Assembly (NCBI GenBank): GCA_030583605.1
Contig: CP129466.1
Coordinates: 2,859,001-2,923,000 of the forward strand
Reading direction: 5' to 3'
DNA: 64,000 nt
From: Gammaproteobacteria bacterium
Lineage (GTDB): Bacteria; Pseudomonadota; Gammaproteobacteria; Steroidobacterales; GCA-2729495
The notes under the pieces: generated by a model
What the model was told of the DNA's origin: nothing
The model's input: only the letters and a program-made list of their open reading frames with translations
The model's database searches: none
In this document: piece after piece, positions 8,138 through 17,680 of the stretch
How the letters are laid out: every line of letters starts with the position of its first letter
Position numbering within the stretch: position 1 is the first letter of the stretch
Made by a program: the position numbers and the translations under genes

Positions 8138-9643
8138 TCAGGGGCTGTCCTCGAGGGACAGCACCTGCAACGGCAGCACCCCACCCAGGCTGTCGGCGAT
8201 GACCAGCGTGTACAGGCCACCCCCGGTGAGCGTCAGCTCCCGCGTGTAGAGCACCTCGGGCACGGCTCCGGACACGGCCGTGTCGCGCCGGGCGAGCGCG
8301 AGCTGGTATCCACCCGCGGCCAGTGACAGGTAATTGGTATCCCCGCCGATCTGGAAATTGACGAAGTCGGGGTTTTCGGCCGCGAGATCCGCTCCCGGAG
8401 CCGTGATGTACAGCTCGAGGCGATCGGTAGCCGGGTCGCCTGCAATCGCAGCGTCTGCCGCGAGCGAGGCACTGACGACCCGTAGCTGCGCGGCCACGGC
8501 GTTACGCCGCGTGCCTCCCAGGGTAAGCATTCCCTGCCCGGTTTGCGTGGCAGCCTCGTCCGTGATGCCCGTCAGCACGAGGCTCTCCGGTACTCCGGCG
8601 CGGAAGCTGCCGCCGAGCGTCTGAGCAGCCACCGCGTCAGCGCCGGTCTTCTGGATGTTCACGTTGTAGCTGCCGGCCGCGATGGCCGCGAAGCTGCCGA
8701 TGGACGTGAACGACGTGGCGCAGAACTCGAGCACGGTCCCGCTCTCCGTCGTCCCCGGATCGCACTCCTGGCGGACGCCACCGGGCACTGAAGTCTGGTT
8801 GACGATGACATCCAGCCCGTAGGCAACAGGTGCCGCGTTCACCACCCGCACCTGCGACCCGGTGTTGCGGTCGGGCACAGCGACCGAGGCCGTCCCGCTC
8901 ATGACCACCAGCGAGAACGGGCTCGTACTGCCGGCAACCGCCGTATCCGGCACCAGCGCGAGCAGCAGCGAACTCTCCAGGTTCAGGAAGATCGGCCCGG
9001 AGTCATACAGCACCGTCGTGGGGTCGTTGACTGCGGTCAGGGCCACCCGGGCGCCACCGCCGCTCATCTCGAGCTGCTCCGTCGCTGCCTTGTAACCGAG
9101 CGCCGGCGCCACCGGGGCCACCGCGCTCAGCACCGTGTCGAGCGCCGTGATATAGACATCCACTGCGGGACCGCCGGCCGCGGCGTGCACGACCTGCACC
9201 CGGGCCTTGCCAAACGGCACGCCCCGCGTGCGGTTGCGCACCTCGATGACTTCCTCGCTGCCGGAAGCAGCCATGCCCGCCACGATGAGCGTCAACTCGT
9301 CGTTTACCGCGAGGGAGAGGGTCTGGTCGAAGATGGTGTCGGTGGTCGCGGCACCGGAGGCCGGCAATACCTCCTCGATCCGCACCCGGCGGTCGCCGGC
9401 AGAGCTGGTGACGAACGCCGAGCCACCGGAAAACTCGATGCCGGCGAGCCTGAGCTCCTCGTCGATCAGCAGATTCATGCGCGGGCCATCCGCGACCGCG
9501 TGCAGCATGCGCACGGCGCCATTGCTCGGGTCAGAACCGCTGACGCAGGCGGCAGCGAACACGGACCACGCCACGAGTATGGCGGCGCGCCACGGCATCG
9601 CACGCCACCCCGCCAGCCAGCGAACCTGCACTGCAATGCTCAT
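8138..9643 (-). CDS. DUF4397-domain lipoprotein
   Basis: A 501-residue exported protein. The N-terminus has a basic and hydrophobic leader ending in VFAAAC, a lipobox with Cys33 as the lipidated residue. The body has repeated Ig-like beta modules of the DUF4397 kind (VRMLHAVADGPRMNLLID, VQVVHAAAGGPAVDVYI, VRVVNAAPVAYGLDVIV), consistent with three to four tandem copies. No catalytic motif is visible. Its ATG overlaps the stop of the upstream hydrolase homologue by four bases, so the pair is translationally coupled. The function is unknown; it is probably a structural or adhesive surface protein. Confidence 0.75.
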   Translation of the reverse strand: MSIAVQVRWLAGWRAMPWRAAILVAWSVFAAACVSGSDPSNGAVRMLHAVADGPRMNLLIDEELRLAGIEFSGGSAFVTSSAGDRRVRIEEVLPASGAATTDTIFDQTLSLAVNDELTLIVAGMAASGSEEVIEVRNRTRGVPFGKARVQVVHAAAGGPAVDVYITALDTVLSAVAPVAPALGYKAATEQLEMSGGGARVALTAVNDPTTVLYDSGPIFLNLESSLLLALVPDTAVAGSTSPFSLVVMSGTASVAVPDRNTGSQVRVVNAAPVAYGLDVIVNQTSVPGGVRQECDPGTTESGTVLEFCATSFTSIGSFAAIAAGSYNVNIQKTGADAVAAQTLGGSFRAGVPESLVLTGITDEAATQTGQGMLTLGGTRRNAVAAQLRVVSASLAADAAIAGDPATDRLELYITAPGADLAAENPDFVNFQIGGDTNYLSLAAGGYQLALARRDTAVSGAVPEVLYTRELTLTGGGLYTLVIADSLGGVLPLQVLSLEDSP

Positions 9644-10827
9644 ATCGTCAGACCCCGGATCAGCAGGTTCGGCAGGCGTGCTTCGTCCCAGTCGGGATGT
9701 TCACTGCCGGTACGCACCACCACCAGGTCCTTCGAGGGCACGATCCACACTCTCTGCAACTGCGCTCCGTCGAGGAAGAACGTGGGCGCGGCGAACGGCT
9801 CCGACTGGTGACGGCCGGAAACGAACGTCGCCTGCTCCTGCTGGTGATTGGTTTCGTGGAAATTGCCCAGCCATACCATCATCCCGTAGTTCGGGTTGGC
9901 GACGGACGGCGTGATCATCTGCCCGACCCAACCGGCCGGGATCACCCGCTCGCCATTCCACAGGCCGCCGCTGCGCAACGCCTCACCGACCCGCGCCCAG
10001 TCCTGGATCACGCTCCACATGCAGCAATCCGTGTGTGCGGTGCCGCCCGGGTGGTCCACGAAGAGCTGGGCGTCACGCGCCCCGATGGGTCGCCAGAGTT
10101 TCCCGGAGAGATAGTCGCCGAAGCGGCGACCCGTAGCGCGCTCGATGATGATGCCGAGGATCTGCGCCGGTGGGTTGATGTCCGCGAACGTCACCCCCGG
10201 CGGGCCGTTCACCCTGGCAGCCAGGTTCGGCCCAATGATGTCCGTGCCCATGATCCGCTGCATGCGTTGCGACCATGGCGAGAAGTCATCGCTCTCCTGC
10301 AGGCCGCTGGTCATGCCGAGGAGGTCGCGGATGGTGATCGCGCGGTGCTGCTCATCGTCCCACTCAGGCAGGAAGTGATACGCAGGCTGGTCCACCGACA
10401 GGATGCGCCCGTCGGCAATGGCATGCCCGACGAGGATGGCCGTCAGTGTCTTCGTGAACGCATGGGCCGAGAAAAGACTCTCCGGCTTCTTGGTATTCCA
10501 GTACTGCTCGAACGCCAGCTCGCCGCGATACATCACCAGCAGCGAATCGCTGTTATAGAAGCGCGCATACGCAGCCGCCTGCTCCAGCGCCTCCGCGCTG
10601 AAGGCCGCGGCGGCGGTCCGCGACACGGACAGCGGCTGCGTGCTGCCGCCCGCGACCGTCTCCAGCGGGCGGTACCAGCGGTAGCCGGGGTTCATCGGGT
10701 TGGTGAGGAAGCCGGCCGCGTACCGCTCCCAGAACAGTCCATAGACGCCGAACAGCGCCGGCAGCCATACCGCAAACAGCAGGACCGCAAAGACCAGCCC
10801 GAGCGACCTGAAAAGCGCCCTGATCAT
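9640..10827 (-). CDS. Beta-lactamase/esterase-family serine hydrolase homologue, nucleophile Ser replaced by Ala
   Basis: A 395-residue membrane-anchored protein with an N-terminal hydrophobic helix (LVFAVLLFAVWLPALFGV), then the class C / 6-aminohexanoate-dimer-hydrolase fold. Landmarks are LLGMTSGLQ, the C-terminal half with WNGERVIPAGWV, and VVVRTG in the place of KTG. The SxxK motif reads Ala123-Phe-Thr-Lys126 in the segment FSAHAFTKTLTAILVG, so the acyl-accepting serine is missing; one base (GCG versus TCG) would restore it. I start at ATG 10827, where the membrane helix begins. It is coupled to the DUF4397 gene downstream. It is either catalytically dead or a recent mutant. Confidence 0.8.
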   Translation of the reverse strand: MIRALFRSLGLVFAVLLFAVWLPALFGVYGLFWERYAAGFLTNPMNPGYRWYRPLETVAGGSTQPLSVSRTAAAAFSAEALEQAAAYARFYNSDSLLVMYRGELAFEQYWNTKKPESLFSAHAFTKTLTAILVGHAIADGRILSVDQPAYHFLPEWDDEQHRAITIRDLLGMTSGLQESDDFSPWSQRMQRIMGTDIIGPNLAARVNGPPGVTFADINPPAQILGIIIERATGRRFGDYLSGKLWRPIGARDAQLFVDHPGGTAHTDCCMWSVIQDWARVGEALRSGGLWNGERVIPAGWVGQMITPSVANPNYGMMVWLGNFHETNHQQEQATFVSGRHQSEPFAAPTFFLDGAQLQRVWIVPSKDLVVVRTGSEHPDWDEARLPNLLIRGLTI

Positions 10828-10974
10828 TCGTGTTCTTGTGCCACGCGCCGGAGAAAGAACGCGCGGCATTATAGCCCGATACCTGCGGCGCCCGCCGCGG
10901 CGGTTGCGCGATGCGCCTGCTGCTGGGCATGATTCCGCATCGGGTTGTGTCGCGGGAATCACGGGTTGGACAGG

Positions 10975-12810
10975 ATGAGCCGCTCCTGGGTCGGCATTCT
11001 TGCAGCGCTGCTGGGCCTCATGGCGCCGGCCGCATTCGCCGCACCGATGGCCGACTCGCCGCGCCGGGTCGGTGTCGTGTACGTGTTTCACGGCGGTAAC
11101 GACAGCGAGAGCCTGCGCAGTTCCTGGGAAGCCACGCTGCAGATGTTCGCCTACGACCCGAACAGCGTGGTCTTCCGCAATGTCATCTGGAATCCGCAGA
11201 TCTGGCCACAGGTGCTGCGGTTCGGCAACGCGCCGAAGGAAATCGAGAAGTACGCCTTCGAGTTCGCCCGCATCGGCGGCACCGACCCGGCGCAACGACT
11301 CACGCTCTCGCATCTCGGGGAACTGCGCCGGTCGCTGGCCGAACGTCAGGCCGAACTCGGCGTTGAATTCCTGGTGGATTACGCCTCATGGATTTCCGAC
11401 GATCCCGCCCACCTGGCCTACCCGCGGGCCATCTTCCGGCCGGGCGTGCCCGAGGGCGTGCCGATGCGTTATTGCGGCAGCGCCGCCGATGGCGGCACCG
11501 GGGCGCAGCAGCAGTGGGACGGTTGTGACCCGCAGCGCTACGACATCGATGGGCCGATCGAGCGACTGCTCGCGGCCGGGGTTACGGAGATCATCCTGAT
11601 CGATCTCACCACCGGCGGCGTGCGCTTCTTCAAGAGCTTCGACGTCGTGAATACCGCGCGCCAGGTCGCCGCCGCAGTCGACCGGCGCCGCGGCACGCAT
11701 ACCCCGGTGCGCTGGGCCAACGATCCGGCGGACCTGATGACGCAGTCCTACCCCGCCGACCAGCCGGCATGGACGCTGTCGCTCGGCGCGCCACGCCAGG
11801 ACCGCAAACTGCCGCTGGCAGGCCATCCGAACCCCGTCGCTGCGGACCCGCAACTGGCGCTGCTGCATGTCGAAGGCATCGAGGCGCGCATGCCGCCGCA
11901 ACCTGACTGGGCGCGGACCGGCGTATTGCTCGTCAACCACGCGACCCGCGAGTACAACGAATCCTTCGACCCGAAGATCGACGACACGCTGCAACTCAAC
12001 GCCAATATCCGCCGCATGCTGCTGGAGCGACATCCCGGGCTCGACCAGCGCAACGTGCTCGGTGCCTGGTTCGGCCGCATGGTGCCGAATCCGGCCGCGC
12101 CCCCGTCGCGGACCGGCGCGGTTGGCCGTGAACGCAGCCGCGAAATGCGGGGCGAGAACCTCGGCGACGCGCGGCTCTACGAAAGCGATTCGCGACCGAC
12201 GGGCGACATGGGGTATCTCTACTGGGAAGCACTCGACCGCCTGCGCGCGAACGGCGTGCGCCACATCGTCGTCGCCTTCCCGCAGATCGTCGTCGACTCG
12301 GTGCTCAATCTGGTGGAGGTGCCGAACCAGATCGCCAAGGAGATCGGCTACCGGACCTGGGCCGGGTTTCCGCGCGGCGACTTCACCCGGTACCCGGCCG
12401 TCGGGCATCCGTTCGCGGACTACTGGGGGATCTGGGTCGAAACGCAGTGCCCGGCGCCGACGGGCAGCGCCACCGTGCCCTGTTGCTTCCAGATGGGCGG
12501 CTGCGCCGACGGGCGGCCCTACCCGCCACCGCGAGCCACGCCGGCGAACAAGCTGCGCGACGACCTCGATCCATCGCTGGCCTTCGACGTCTCTGCATTC
12601 GGCCACCTCGGCTACGACCCGGCGCTCGGCGCCCCGGACCCCGAGCGGCCCGTGCAGGCGCAGTACCGCGGCACCTGGTCAATGTGGCGACCGCCGAACG
12701 ACGACCCCCGGGTCGGGCAACTGCTCGCACGCCACGTGGTCGCACTGCTGCGCACCCCGCCGCCCGCAGAGCCGCTGCGGCCGATCGACCTCGGGTTGGT
12801 GCGCGAGTAA
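10975..12810 (+). CDS. Exported ferrochelatase-superfamily protein
   Basis: A 611-residue protein with a cleavable signal peptide (VGILAALLGLMAPAAFA). The mature part resembles ferrochelatase or class II chelatases in two halves. The first has VGVVYVFHGGN, a DP-containing helix followed by aromatic and proline residues, and AGVTEIILIDL. The second begins GVLLVNHATREYNESF and ends with GVRHIVVAFPQIVVDSVLN then LVEV, recalling the chelatase segment with a catalytic Glu. It is about twice the length of a ferrochelatase, with long insertions and a Cys-rich stretch near residue 510. Ferrochelatases act in the cytoplasm, so export is odd. Its stop overlaps the next ATG (TAATG). The ligand is unknown. 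Confidence 0.5.
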   Translation: MSRSWVGILAALLGLMAPAAFAAPMADSPRRVGVVYVFHGGNDSESLRSSWEATLQMFAYDPNSVVFRNVIWNPQIWPQVLRFGNAPKEIEKYAFEFARIGGTDPAQRLTLSHLGELRRSLAERQAELGVEFLVDYASWISDDPAHLAYPRAIFRPGVPEGVPMRYCGSAADGGTGAQQQWDGCDPQRYDIDGPIERLLAAGVTEIILIDLTTGGVRFFKSFDVVNTARQVAAAVDRRRGTHTPVRWANDPADLMTQSYPADQPAWTLSLGAPRQDRKLPLAGHPNPVAADPQLALLHVEGIEARMPPQPDWARTGVLLVNHATREYNESFDPKIDDTLQLNANIRRMLLERHPGLDQRNVLGAWFGRMVPNPAAPPSRTGAVGRERSREMRGENLGDARLYESDSRPTGDMGYLYWEALDRLRANGVRHIVVAFPQIVVDSVLNLVEVPNQIAKEIGYRTWAGFPRGDFTRYPAVGHPFADYWGIWVETQCPAPTGSATVPCCFQMGGCADGRPYPPPRATPANKLRDDLDPSLAFDVSAFGHLGYDPALGAPDPERPVQAQYRGTWSMWRPPNDDPRVGQLLARHVVALLRTPPPAEPLRPIDLGLVRE

Positions 12811-14018
12811 TGCGGCGGCTGATCCAGCAGCGGCAGGCCGGCGCGCTCGCCATGGCGCTCGCCATAGCGCTCGCCGTGGCGCTGGCGGGTTGTGGTGGCG
12901 GCAGTGGCGGTGGTGGAACCGGCTTCGCGCCCGCCCCCGGTGCCGAGCTCCAGCCCGCCTTTCCGAACCTGTCCTTCTCAAAGCCGCTCGCGCTGTTGCA
13001 GGCGCCCGGCGACGACGATCGCTGGTTCGTGGTCGAGCAGTCCGGCGTGGTTCGCGTGTTCATGAACGATGACCAGGCGGCCACGACGACGACCTTCATC
13101 GACATCACGTCACGGGTCGGCGACAGCTCCGGCGAACGCGGCCTGCTCGGCCTGGCGTTCGATCCGGATTTCGCCGTGAACGGCCACGTGTATCTATCCT
13201 ATACACGCTCGGCGCCCACACTGGTCTCGTACCTGTCGCGATTCACATCGGTCGATGGCGGCCAGACACTCGACCCGTCAAGCGAAGTCGTGATCCTCAC
13301 GCTGCAGCAACCCTACGCCAACCATAATGGCGGGCATGTCGCCTTCGGCCCGGATGGCCTGCTCTACGCCGCGTTCGGCGACGGCGGCTCGGCCAACGAC
13401 CCGGGCAACCGCGCGCAGGATACCAGCAACCTCTTCGGCAGCATCATCCGTATCGATGTGGCCACGCTGCCCTACTCGATTCCCGCCGGGAACCCCTTCG
13501 TCGGCAACGCGCATTGCGCAGCCGGAAGCGGCAGCGCGCCTTGCCCGGAAATTTTTGCCTGGGGCCTGCGCAATCCCTGGCGCTTCAGCTTCGATCGGGA
13601 AACCGGTGTGCTCTGGGCGGGTGACGTCGGCCAGGGTGCATGGGAGGAAGTGAACCGGATCGTTGGCGGACGCAACTACGGCTGGCGCATCCGCGAAGGA
13701 GCCCATTGCAACATTCCACCGAGCGACTGCCCGACCATGGGCCTCGAGGACCCGGTGGCCGAATACGATCACGCGGCCGGCAGCTCGATCACCGGCGGCT
13801 ACGTCTACCGCGGCAGCCGGAATCCGCCGCTGCGCGGGTCGTACGTCTTCGGGGATTTCGTCAGCGGACGGGTCTTCCGGCTGGCGTCCGGGGGGTCCAC
13901 CGTCGAGGAGATGCTCGATACGGGCCGCAGCATTTCGTCGTTCGCCGAAGCCAACGACGGGGAGATGTTCCTGGTCGACTACGCCGCCGGCACGCTGCAC
14001 CGGCTGGCGCCACCCTGA
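12810..14018 (+). CDS. PQQ-type soluble sugar dehydrogenase lipoprotein (GDH/sorbosone family)
   Basis: A 402-residue periplasmic lipoprotein; the leader ends in ALAGC and is followed by a Gly-rich spacer. The rest is a six-bladed propeller of the glucose/sorbosone dehydrogenase family. NHNGGHVAFGPDG contains the catalytic-type His, GERGLLGLAFDPDF is the early blade motif, and WGLRNPWRFSFDRETG and GDVGQGAWEEVN match aldose sugar dehydrogenases. The enzyme would oxidise aldoses with PQQ, but no PQQ synthesis genes are in the window. Its ATG shares one base with the upstream stop, so it is translated together with the ferrochelatase-like gene. Confidence 0.85.
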   Translation: MRRLIQQRQAGALAMALAIALAVALAGCGGGSGGGGTGFAPAPGAELQPAFPNLSFSKPLALLQAPGDDDRWFVVEQSGVVRVFMNDDQAATTTTFIDITSRVGDSSGERGLLGLAFDPDFAVNGHVYLSYTRSAPTLVSYLSRFTSVDGGQTLDPSSEVVILTLQQPYANHNGGHVAFGPDGLLYAAFGDGGSANDPGNRAQDTSNLFGSIIRIDVATLPYSIPAGNPFVGNAHCAAGSGSAPCPEIFAWGLRNPWRFSFDRETGVLWAGDVGQGAWEEVNRIVGGRNYGWRIREGAHCNIPPSDCPTMGLEDPVAEYDHAAGSSITGGYVYRGSRNPPLRGSYVFGDFVSGRVFRLASGGSTVEEMLDTGRSISSFAEANDGEMFLVDYAAGTLHRLAPP

Positions 14019-14040
14019 CGGCCGCGCGGCGCAGCCGCGC

Positions 14041-14475
14041 TCACTGCACGCAGGAAGAACCCTCGCGCGGTCGCAATGGAAAACCCTCGGGCTGCGTGGT
14101 CACCGCGACGTCGGTCGGCAACGCGGCGCCGGGCGGCACGAGGTACAGGCTGCCATCTGGCTCCAGCTGCGCGCGGTAGGCACCGCGCAGCATCCAGTCC
14201 GTGCCGCGAAACTCGCCCGGCTTGCGCTCCGGGGCGATATAGGTATGAACGCAACCATGCCAGAACACGATCAGCGGCCGCCCGCTGTCGGTCGGATACT
14301 TGAACGTGGCAGTGCGGCCCGGCAGCAGCTCGCTGTTCTCGACGAGAATCGTGCGGCCGCTGTTGTTGTGGAACTGCACGACCGAGCTGCCCGGCGCGCT
14401 GCGGAACGTGCCACAGGACGCCAGCACGAGACCGGCCAGCAGGACGATGATCGGGCGAAACGCACAGGACTTCAT
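14041..14475 (-). CDS. Small lipoprotein of unknown function
   Basis: A 144-residue protein with signal peptide and lipobox (VLLAGLVLASCG). The mature part begins VVQFHNNSGRTILVENSE, a beta-rich segment, and has three cysteines including one near the C-terminus. No domain is recognised. The start overlaps the stop of the L,D-transpeptidase gene by four bases (ATGA), so it is coupled to a peptidoglycan enzyme and may be an outer-membrane partner; that is inference. Confidence 0.7.
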   Translation of the reverse strand: MKSCAFRPIIVLLAGLVLASCGTFRSAPGSSVVQFHNNSGRTILVENSELLPGRTATFKYPTDSGRPLIVFWHGCVHTYIAPERKPGEFRGTDWMLRGAYRAQLEPDGSLYLVPPGAALPTDVAVTTQPEGFPLRPREGSSCVQ

Positions 14476-16307
14476 GATTCATGCTCTCCGGAAGCGGCCG
14501 GCGCAGCCCGACTGGCCGCAGTAACCGAGGCGGCTATTGTGCCGGTATGCGCCGCCGCGACAAAGGACGTGATCCCGGTTTTCGAAGGGGCCGCCGGTCC
14601 GGCGGCGCTCGCCGCCGCCGGCAGCTTCAGCCGGACCGGGCCGTTGAGGGCCCGAAGCAGCGCGGGATCACGCCCGTAGACGTCGCGGAAGAAACGCGTC
14701 ACGCCATCGGCGCCGGCGACCGCCGTCAGGTAAACGATCAACACCGGTACGGGTTTCGCCAGCGTGATTCGCTGCGTCGCGCCCCCGGCGATCGCGGCCT
14801 CCAGCGTCGCCCGGGTCCATTGCGGCGAATCGAGCACGAGTTCCGCGAGCGCCAGCGGATCCTCCACCCGGATGCAGCCCGAACTGAAACTCCGGTCCTG
14901 CCGGCCGAAGAGCTCCCGCGCGGGCGTGTCGTGCAGGTACACGGCGTGCGGGTTGGGAAACATGAACTTGATCCGCCCGAGCGCATTGGCCGGGCCCGGC
15001 TCCTGGCGCAGGGCGTAGCGCGCCGCAAAGCCGCTGGCGGACCAGTCGACCGATTGCGGGTCCACCGCCCGTCCACTGCGGTCGAGCACGGTGATGTTCT
15101 CACGCCGCAGATAGCCGGGGTCCCGCCGGACCTTGGGCAGCGTGTCCTCGCGCAGAATGGTGGGCGGTACCGTCCAGGTCGGATTCAGCTCGAGGTACGT
15201 CATTTCCCCCCGGAAAATCGGCGTCTGCCGCGCAGCACGGCCGACCACGACCCGGCTGGTCCATACCAGCCGCCGGTCGCGTACGAAGCCGGCGTCGAAG
15301 GCCGCGACATTGACGACCACGTAGGTCTCCGGGACTCCGCGGGTGAGCCAGCGCAGCCGCTCGAGCGACATGCGCAGCTGGTCGATCCGGCTCCCGACCG
15401 GCACGTTGAGCGCAGCCAGCGTGCCGCGCCCGACGGCGCCGTCCGCAGTCAGCCCATGTCGCTCCTGGAAGGCGCGCACCACCTGTGTCAGGGCATCATC
15501 GAACAGGTCGGCAGCCGATTCGGGCCGGGCCGCCGGGGACACTGGCTCCAGGCTCAACCGCTCACGCAGGGCCGTCACCCGCTCACCGCGGTCACCGGCC
15601 CGCAGGGTCGCTCCCGCCGGCACCTGGGGCCAGCCGCCGCGGTCCTCGATCGCACGGAAACGTGCCAGCGATTCGCGCAATGCCCGGTACAGCGCGCTCT
15701 CGGCGAGCACGGTGTCCAGGTGACCGCGCAGCGACGGTGCGCTGACGGTATGTTCCAGCGCCGTGGCGGCATCGGTGCCGGGCGCGAAGCTGCGGGCAAA
15801 ATTCCAGGCCGGCTCCTGGCTCGACGGATCGACCTTGCCGAAACGGCGCTGATAGCCATAGCGGATCAGGGCTTCCGTGAGCAGCAATTCACGATCTGCC
15901 TGCGCTCGCGGGTCGCCCCCGGCCGGTTCCTGGCGCTCGCGCAGCAATCCGCTGAAAAAATCCGCCGGGTCGAGCCCGTGACCGTCCGCGGTCTCGAGCA
16001 TCGTGATCAGCTCCTCGACCCGTGCCGGATCGCCCCAGGCCGGCCGGAACGCCCGGCGCGCGTAGAACTCGGCCAGTACGTCCCCACCGAGCAGCGTGAC
16101 GCCGTCGACCGCGCGGTCGCCCGCCTGCAGCCGTTCGACGCGCTCACGCAGCGCGGTGTCGACCGCGGTCTCCCCGGCCGCGGCCACGGAACCCACCGCT
16201 GCCAGGACGGACCACGCCAGTGCAGCGGCGAGACCACAGCGGCGTCCACCGGCAGGCTCGCGCCGCGCGCCCAACCAGCCCGCGGGAAAAAATGTGCATC
16301 GGGTCAT
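14472..16307 (-). CDS. L,D-transpeptidase, YcbB/LdtD-like
   Basis: A 611-residue periplasmic peptidoglycan cross-linking enzyme. It has a signal sequence (LAAALAWSVLAAVGSVAAA), an N-terminal scaffold domain, a peptidoglycan-binding domain around AFQERHGLTADGAVGRGTL, and a YkuD catalytic domain with the HDTPAREL segment and SSGCIRVED, nucleophile Cys478. This architecture matches LdtD, which makes 3-3 cross-links. I start at ATG 16307; the frame is open upstream but lacks signal features there. It lies divergent to the YcbK-like gene (77 bases), the other peptidoglycan gene here, suggesting a shared promoter region. Confidence 0.92.
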   Translation of the reverse strand: MTRCTFFPAGWLGARREPAGGRRCGLAAALAWSVLAAVGSVAAAGETAVDTALRERVERLQAGDRAVDGVTLLGGDVLAEFYARRAFRPAWGDPARVEELITMLETADGHGLDPADFFSGLLRERQEPAGGDPRAQADRELLLTEALIRYGYQRRFGKVDPSSQEPAWNFARSFAPGTDAATALEHTVSAPSLRGHLDTVLAESALYRALRESLARFRAIEDRGGWPQVPAGATLRAGDRGERVTALRERLSLEPVSPAARPESAADLFDDALTQVVRAFQERHGLTADGAVGRGTLAALNVPVGSRIDQLRMSLERLRWLTRGVPETYVVVNVAAFDAGFVRDRRLVWTSRVVVGRAARQTPIFRGEMTYLELNPTWTVPPTILREDTLPKVRRDPGYLRRENITVLDRSGRAVDPQSVDWSASGFAARYALRQEPGPANALGRIKFMFPNPHAVYLHDTPARELFGRQDRSFSSGCIRVEDPLALAELVLDSPQWTRATLEAAIAGGATQRITLAKPVPVLIVYLTAVAGADGVTRFFRDVYGRDPALLRALNGPVRLKLPAAASAAGPAAPSKTGITSFVAAAHTGTIAASVTAASRAAPAASGEHES

Positions 16308-16384
16308 TGCCCGGTACCTCGGCCTCTGCAAGAATTGCCGCGTTTCGAACAAGAACAAGAATAAGACATGCTCGGGAGGCTCGT

Positions 16385-16924
16385 TTGGATAACCGCTACA
16401 GCCGCCGCAGCCTGTTTCGCGCTGCGGGCGCCCTGATTCCGCTGGCATTCGCTCCGGTGCCGCTGCTGGCCCACGCCAGCAGCCCGCGGCGACTGAGTTT
16501 CTATCACACGCATACCAGCGAGAAGCTGGATGTGGTCTACCTCGAGAACGGCGCTTACGTCCACGACGCGCTGGACGCGATCAATGTCCTCCTGCGCGAC
16601 TTCCGCAGCGGCGAGATCCACCGGATCGACCCGCGACTGCTCGACGTGCTGCATGGCGTGCGCGAACAGACCGGCAGCCGGGGTCACTTCGAGGTCATCT
16701 CCGGGTTTCGTTCCCCGGCGACCAACGAAATGCTGCGCGACCGCTCCGGGGGCGTGGCGAAGAAGAGCCTGCACCTGTCGGGCCAGGCCATCGATGTGCG
16801 CCTCACCGGCGTGCAGACGAAGTCACTGCGTCGCGCCGGGATCGCGATGGGACGCGGCGGCGTCGGCTACTACCCCGAGTCCGATTTCGTGCACCTCGAT
16901 ACCGGGCGCGTTCGTACCTGGTAG
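16385..16924 (+). CDS. Tat-exported DUF882 / YcbK-like M15 peptidase
   Basis: A 179-residue protein of the DUF882 family, related to murein DD-endopeptidase MepK. The zinc-site pattern is visible: HLSGQAIDVRL (H-x6-D) and DFVHLDTG (HxD). The N-terminus has a twin-arginine leader, YSRRSLFRAAGALIPLAFAP, indicating Tat export. I chose TTG 16385 as start because GGGAGG lies five bases upstream and the Tat motif follows at once. It probably trims cell-wall crosslinks beside the divergent L,D-transpeptidase. Confidence 0.85.
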   Translation: MDNRYSRRSLFRAAGALIPLAFAPVPLLAHASSPRRLSFYHTHTSEKLDVVYLENGAYVHDALDAINVLLRDFRSGEIHRIDPRLLDVLHGVREQTGSRGHFEVISGFRSPATNEMLRDRSGGVAKKSLHLSGQAIDVRLTGVQTKSLRRAGIAMGRGGVGYYPESDFVHLDTGRVRTW

Positions 16925-16928
16925 GCAA

Positions 16929-17654
16929 TCAGAACAGCGACAGCGGGTCGCGGTGAAATAGCGTCAGGTGCCCGCCGGCCAGCAGATACACGGCCGCCGC
17001 GGCACCGAGCAGGCCCCCGGCCAGAGTACGAAGGTCGGTCGGAAAGCGGGCACGTCCGCTGAGGATCGCCAGGAACGGGATGATCGAGGTGCCAGCCGCC
17101 AGGGCGCGCCAGCCTTCCTCGCCGAGCACCCTGCGTTTCTTGCGCTCGACGATCAACATGCCGGTAAAGGCAAAGAACGCCAGCCCGCCGAACAGGGTCA
17201 GCATGACCGTGTCGCCGTTGGGCGGCACATGCGTTGCTCCCCAGAGCCCGAGACCCCAGAGGATCGGGTGGCGCGTCACGGCAACTGCCCCCGGGCGCTT
17301 CGGATCGAGCCCACCCGGCACCAGCGCGATCGACAGGGGGTTCGGCGTCAGCACGCTCGCCCCGAGCAGCGTCAGCGCAACCGGCATCAGGATCACCGGC
17401 ACCCAGTATGCCCAGAGCGCCGCGGGCCACAGGGCCGTCGTCGGCGCCTGCATCGCGCTGATGATCAGCCAGGTGAAGAGCCCGGTGGACATCACCGAAT
17501 AGCCGAGCAGAAAGCCGCGCTCCGACCAGCGTGTGGTCAGGTGACGGCGCATCGCCGGCACGGCAACCACGACGTGCGAGACCAGGAAAACGCTCAGGGC
17601 CCACTGGAAGATGTTCACGCCGGCCAGTATAGACAAGGGAGCCGGCACGCCCAT
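16929..17654 (-). CDS. NnrU-family membrane protein
   Basis: A 241-residue integral membrane protein with about six helices. The NnrU signature is present: VTRHPILWGLGLWGATH and an N-terminal SVFLVSHVVVAVP. NnrU-like proteins are associated with nitric oxide metabolism in denitrifiers and are related to isoprenylcysteine methyltransferase-like proteins; the exact role is not settled. ATG 17654 is preferred over an upstream TTG. It converges on the YcbK-like gene with a 4-base gap. NnrS is encoded 20 kb away in this window, but no nitrite or NO reductase is present. Confidence 0.85.
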   Translation of the reverse strand: MGVPAPLSILAGVNIFQWALSVFLVSHVVVAVPAMRRHLTTRWSERGFLLGYSVMSTGLFTWLIISAMQAPTTALWPAALWAYWVPVILMPVALTLLGASVLTPNPLSIALVPGGLDPKRPGAVAVTRHPILWGLGLWGATHVPPNGDTVMLTLFGGLAFFAFTGMLIVERKKRRVLGEEGWRALAAGTSIIPFLAILSGRARFPTDLRTLAGGLLGAAAAVYLLAGGHLTLFHRDPLSLF

Positions 17655-17680
17655 TTCGGTTTGTCGCAATCGCGCGCTAC

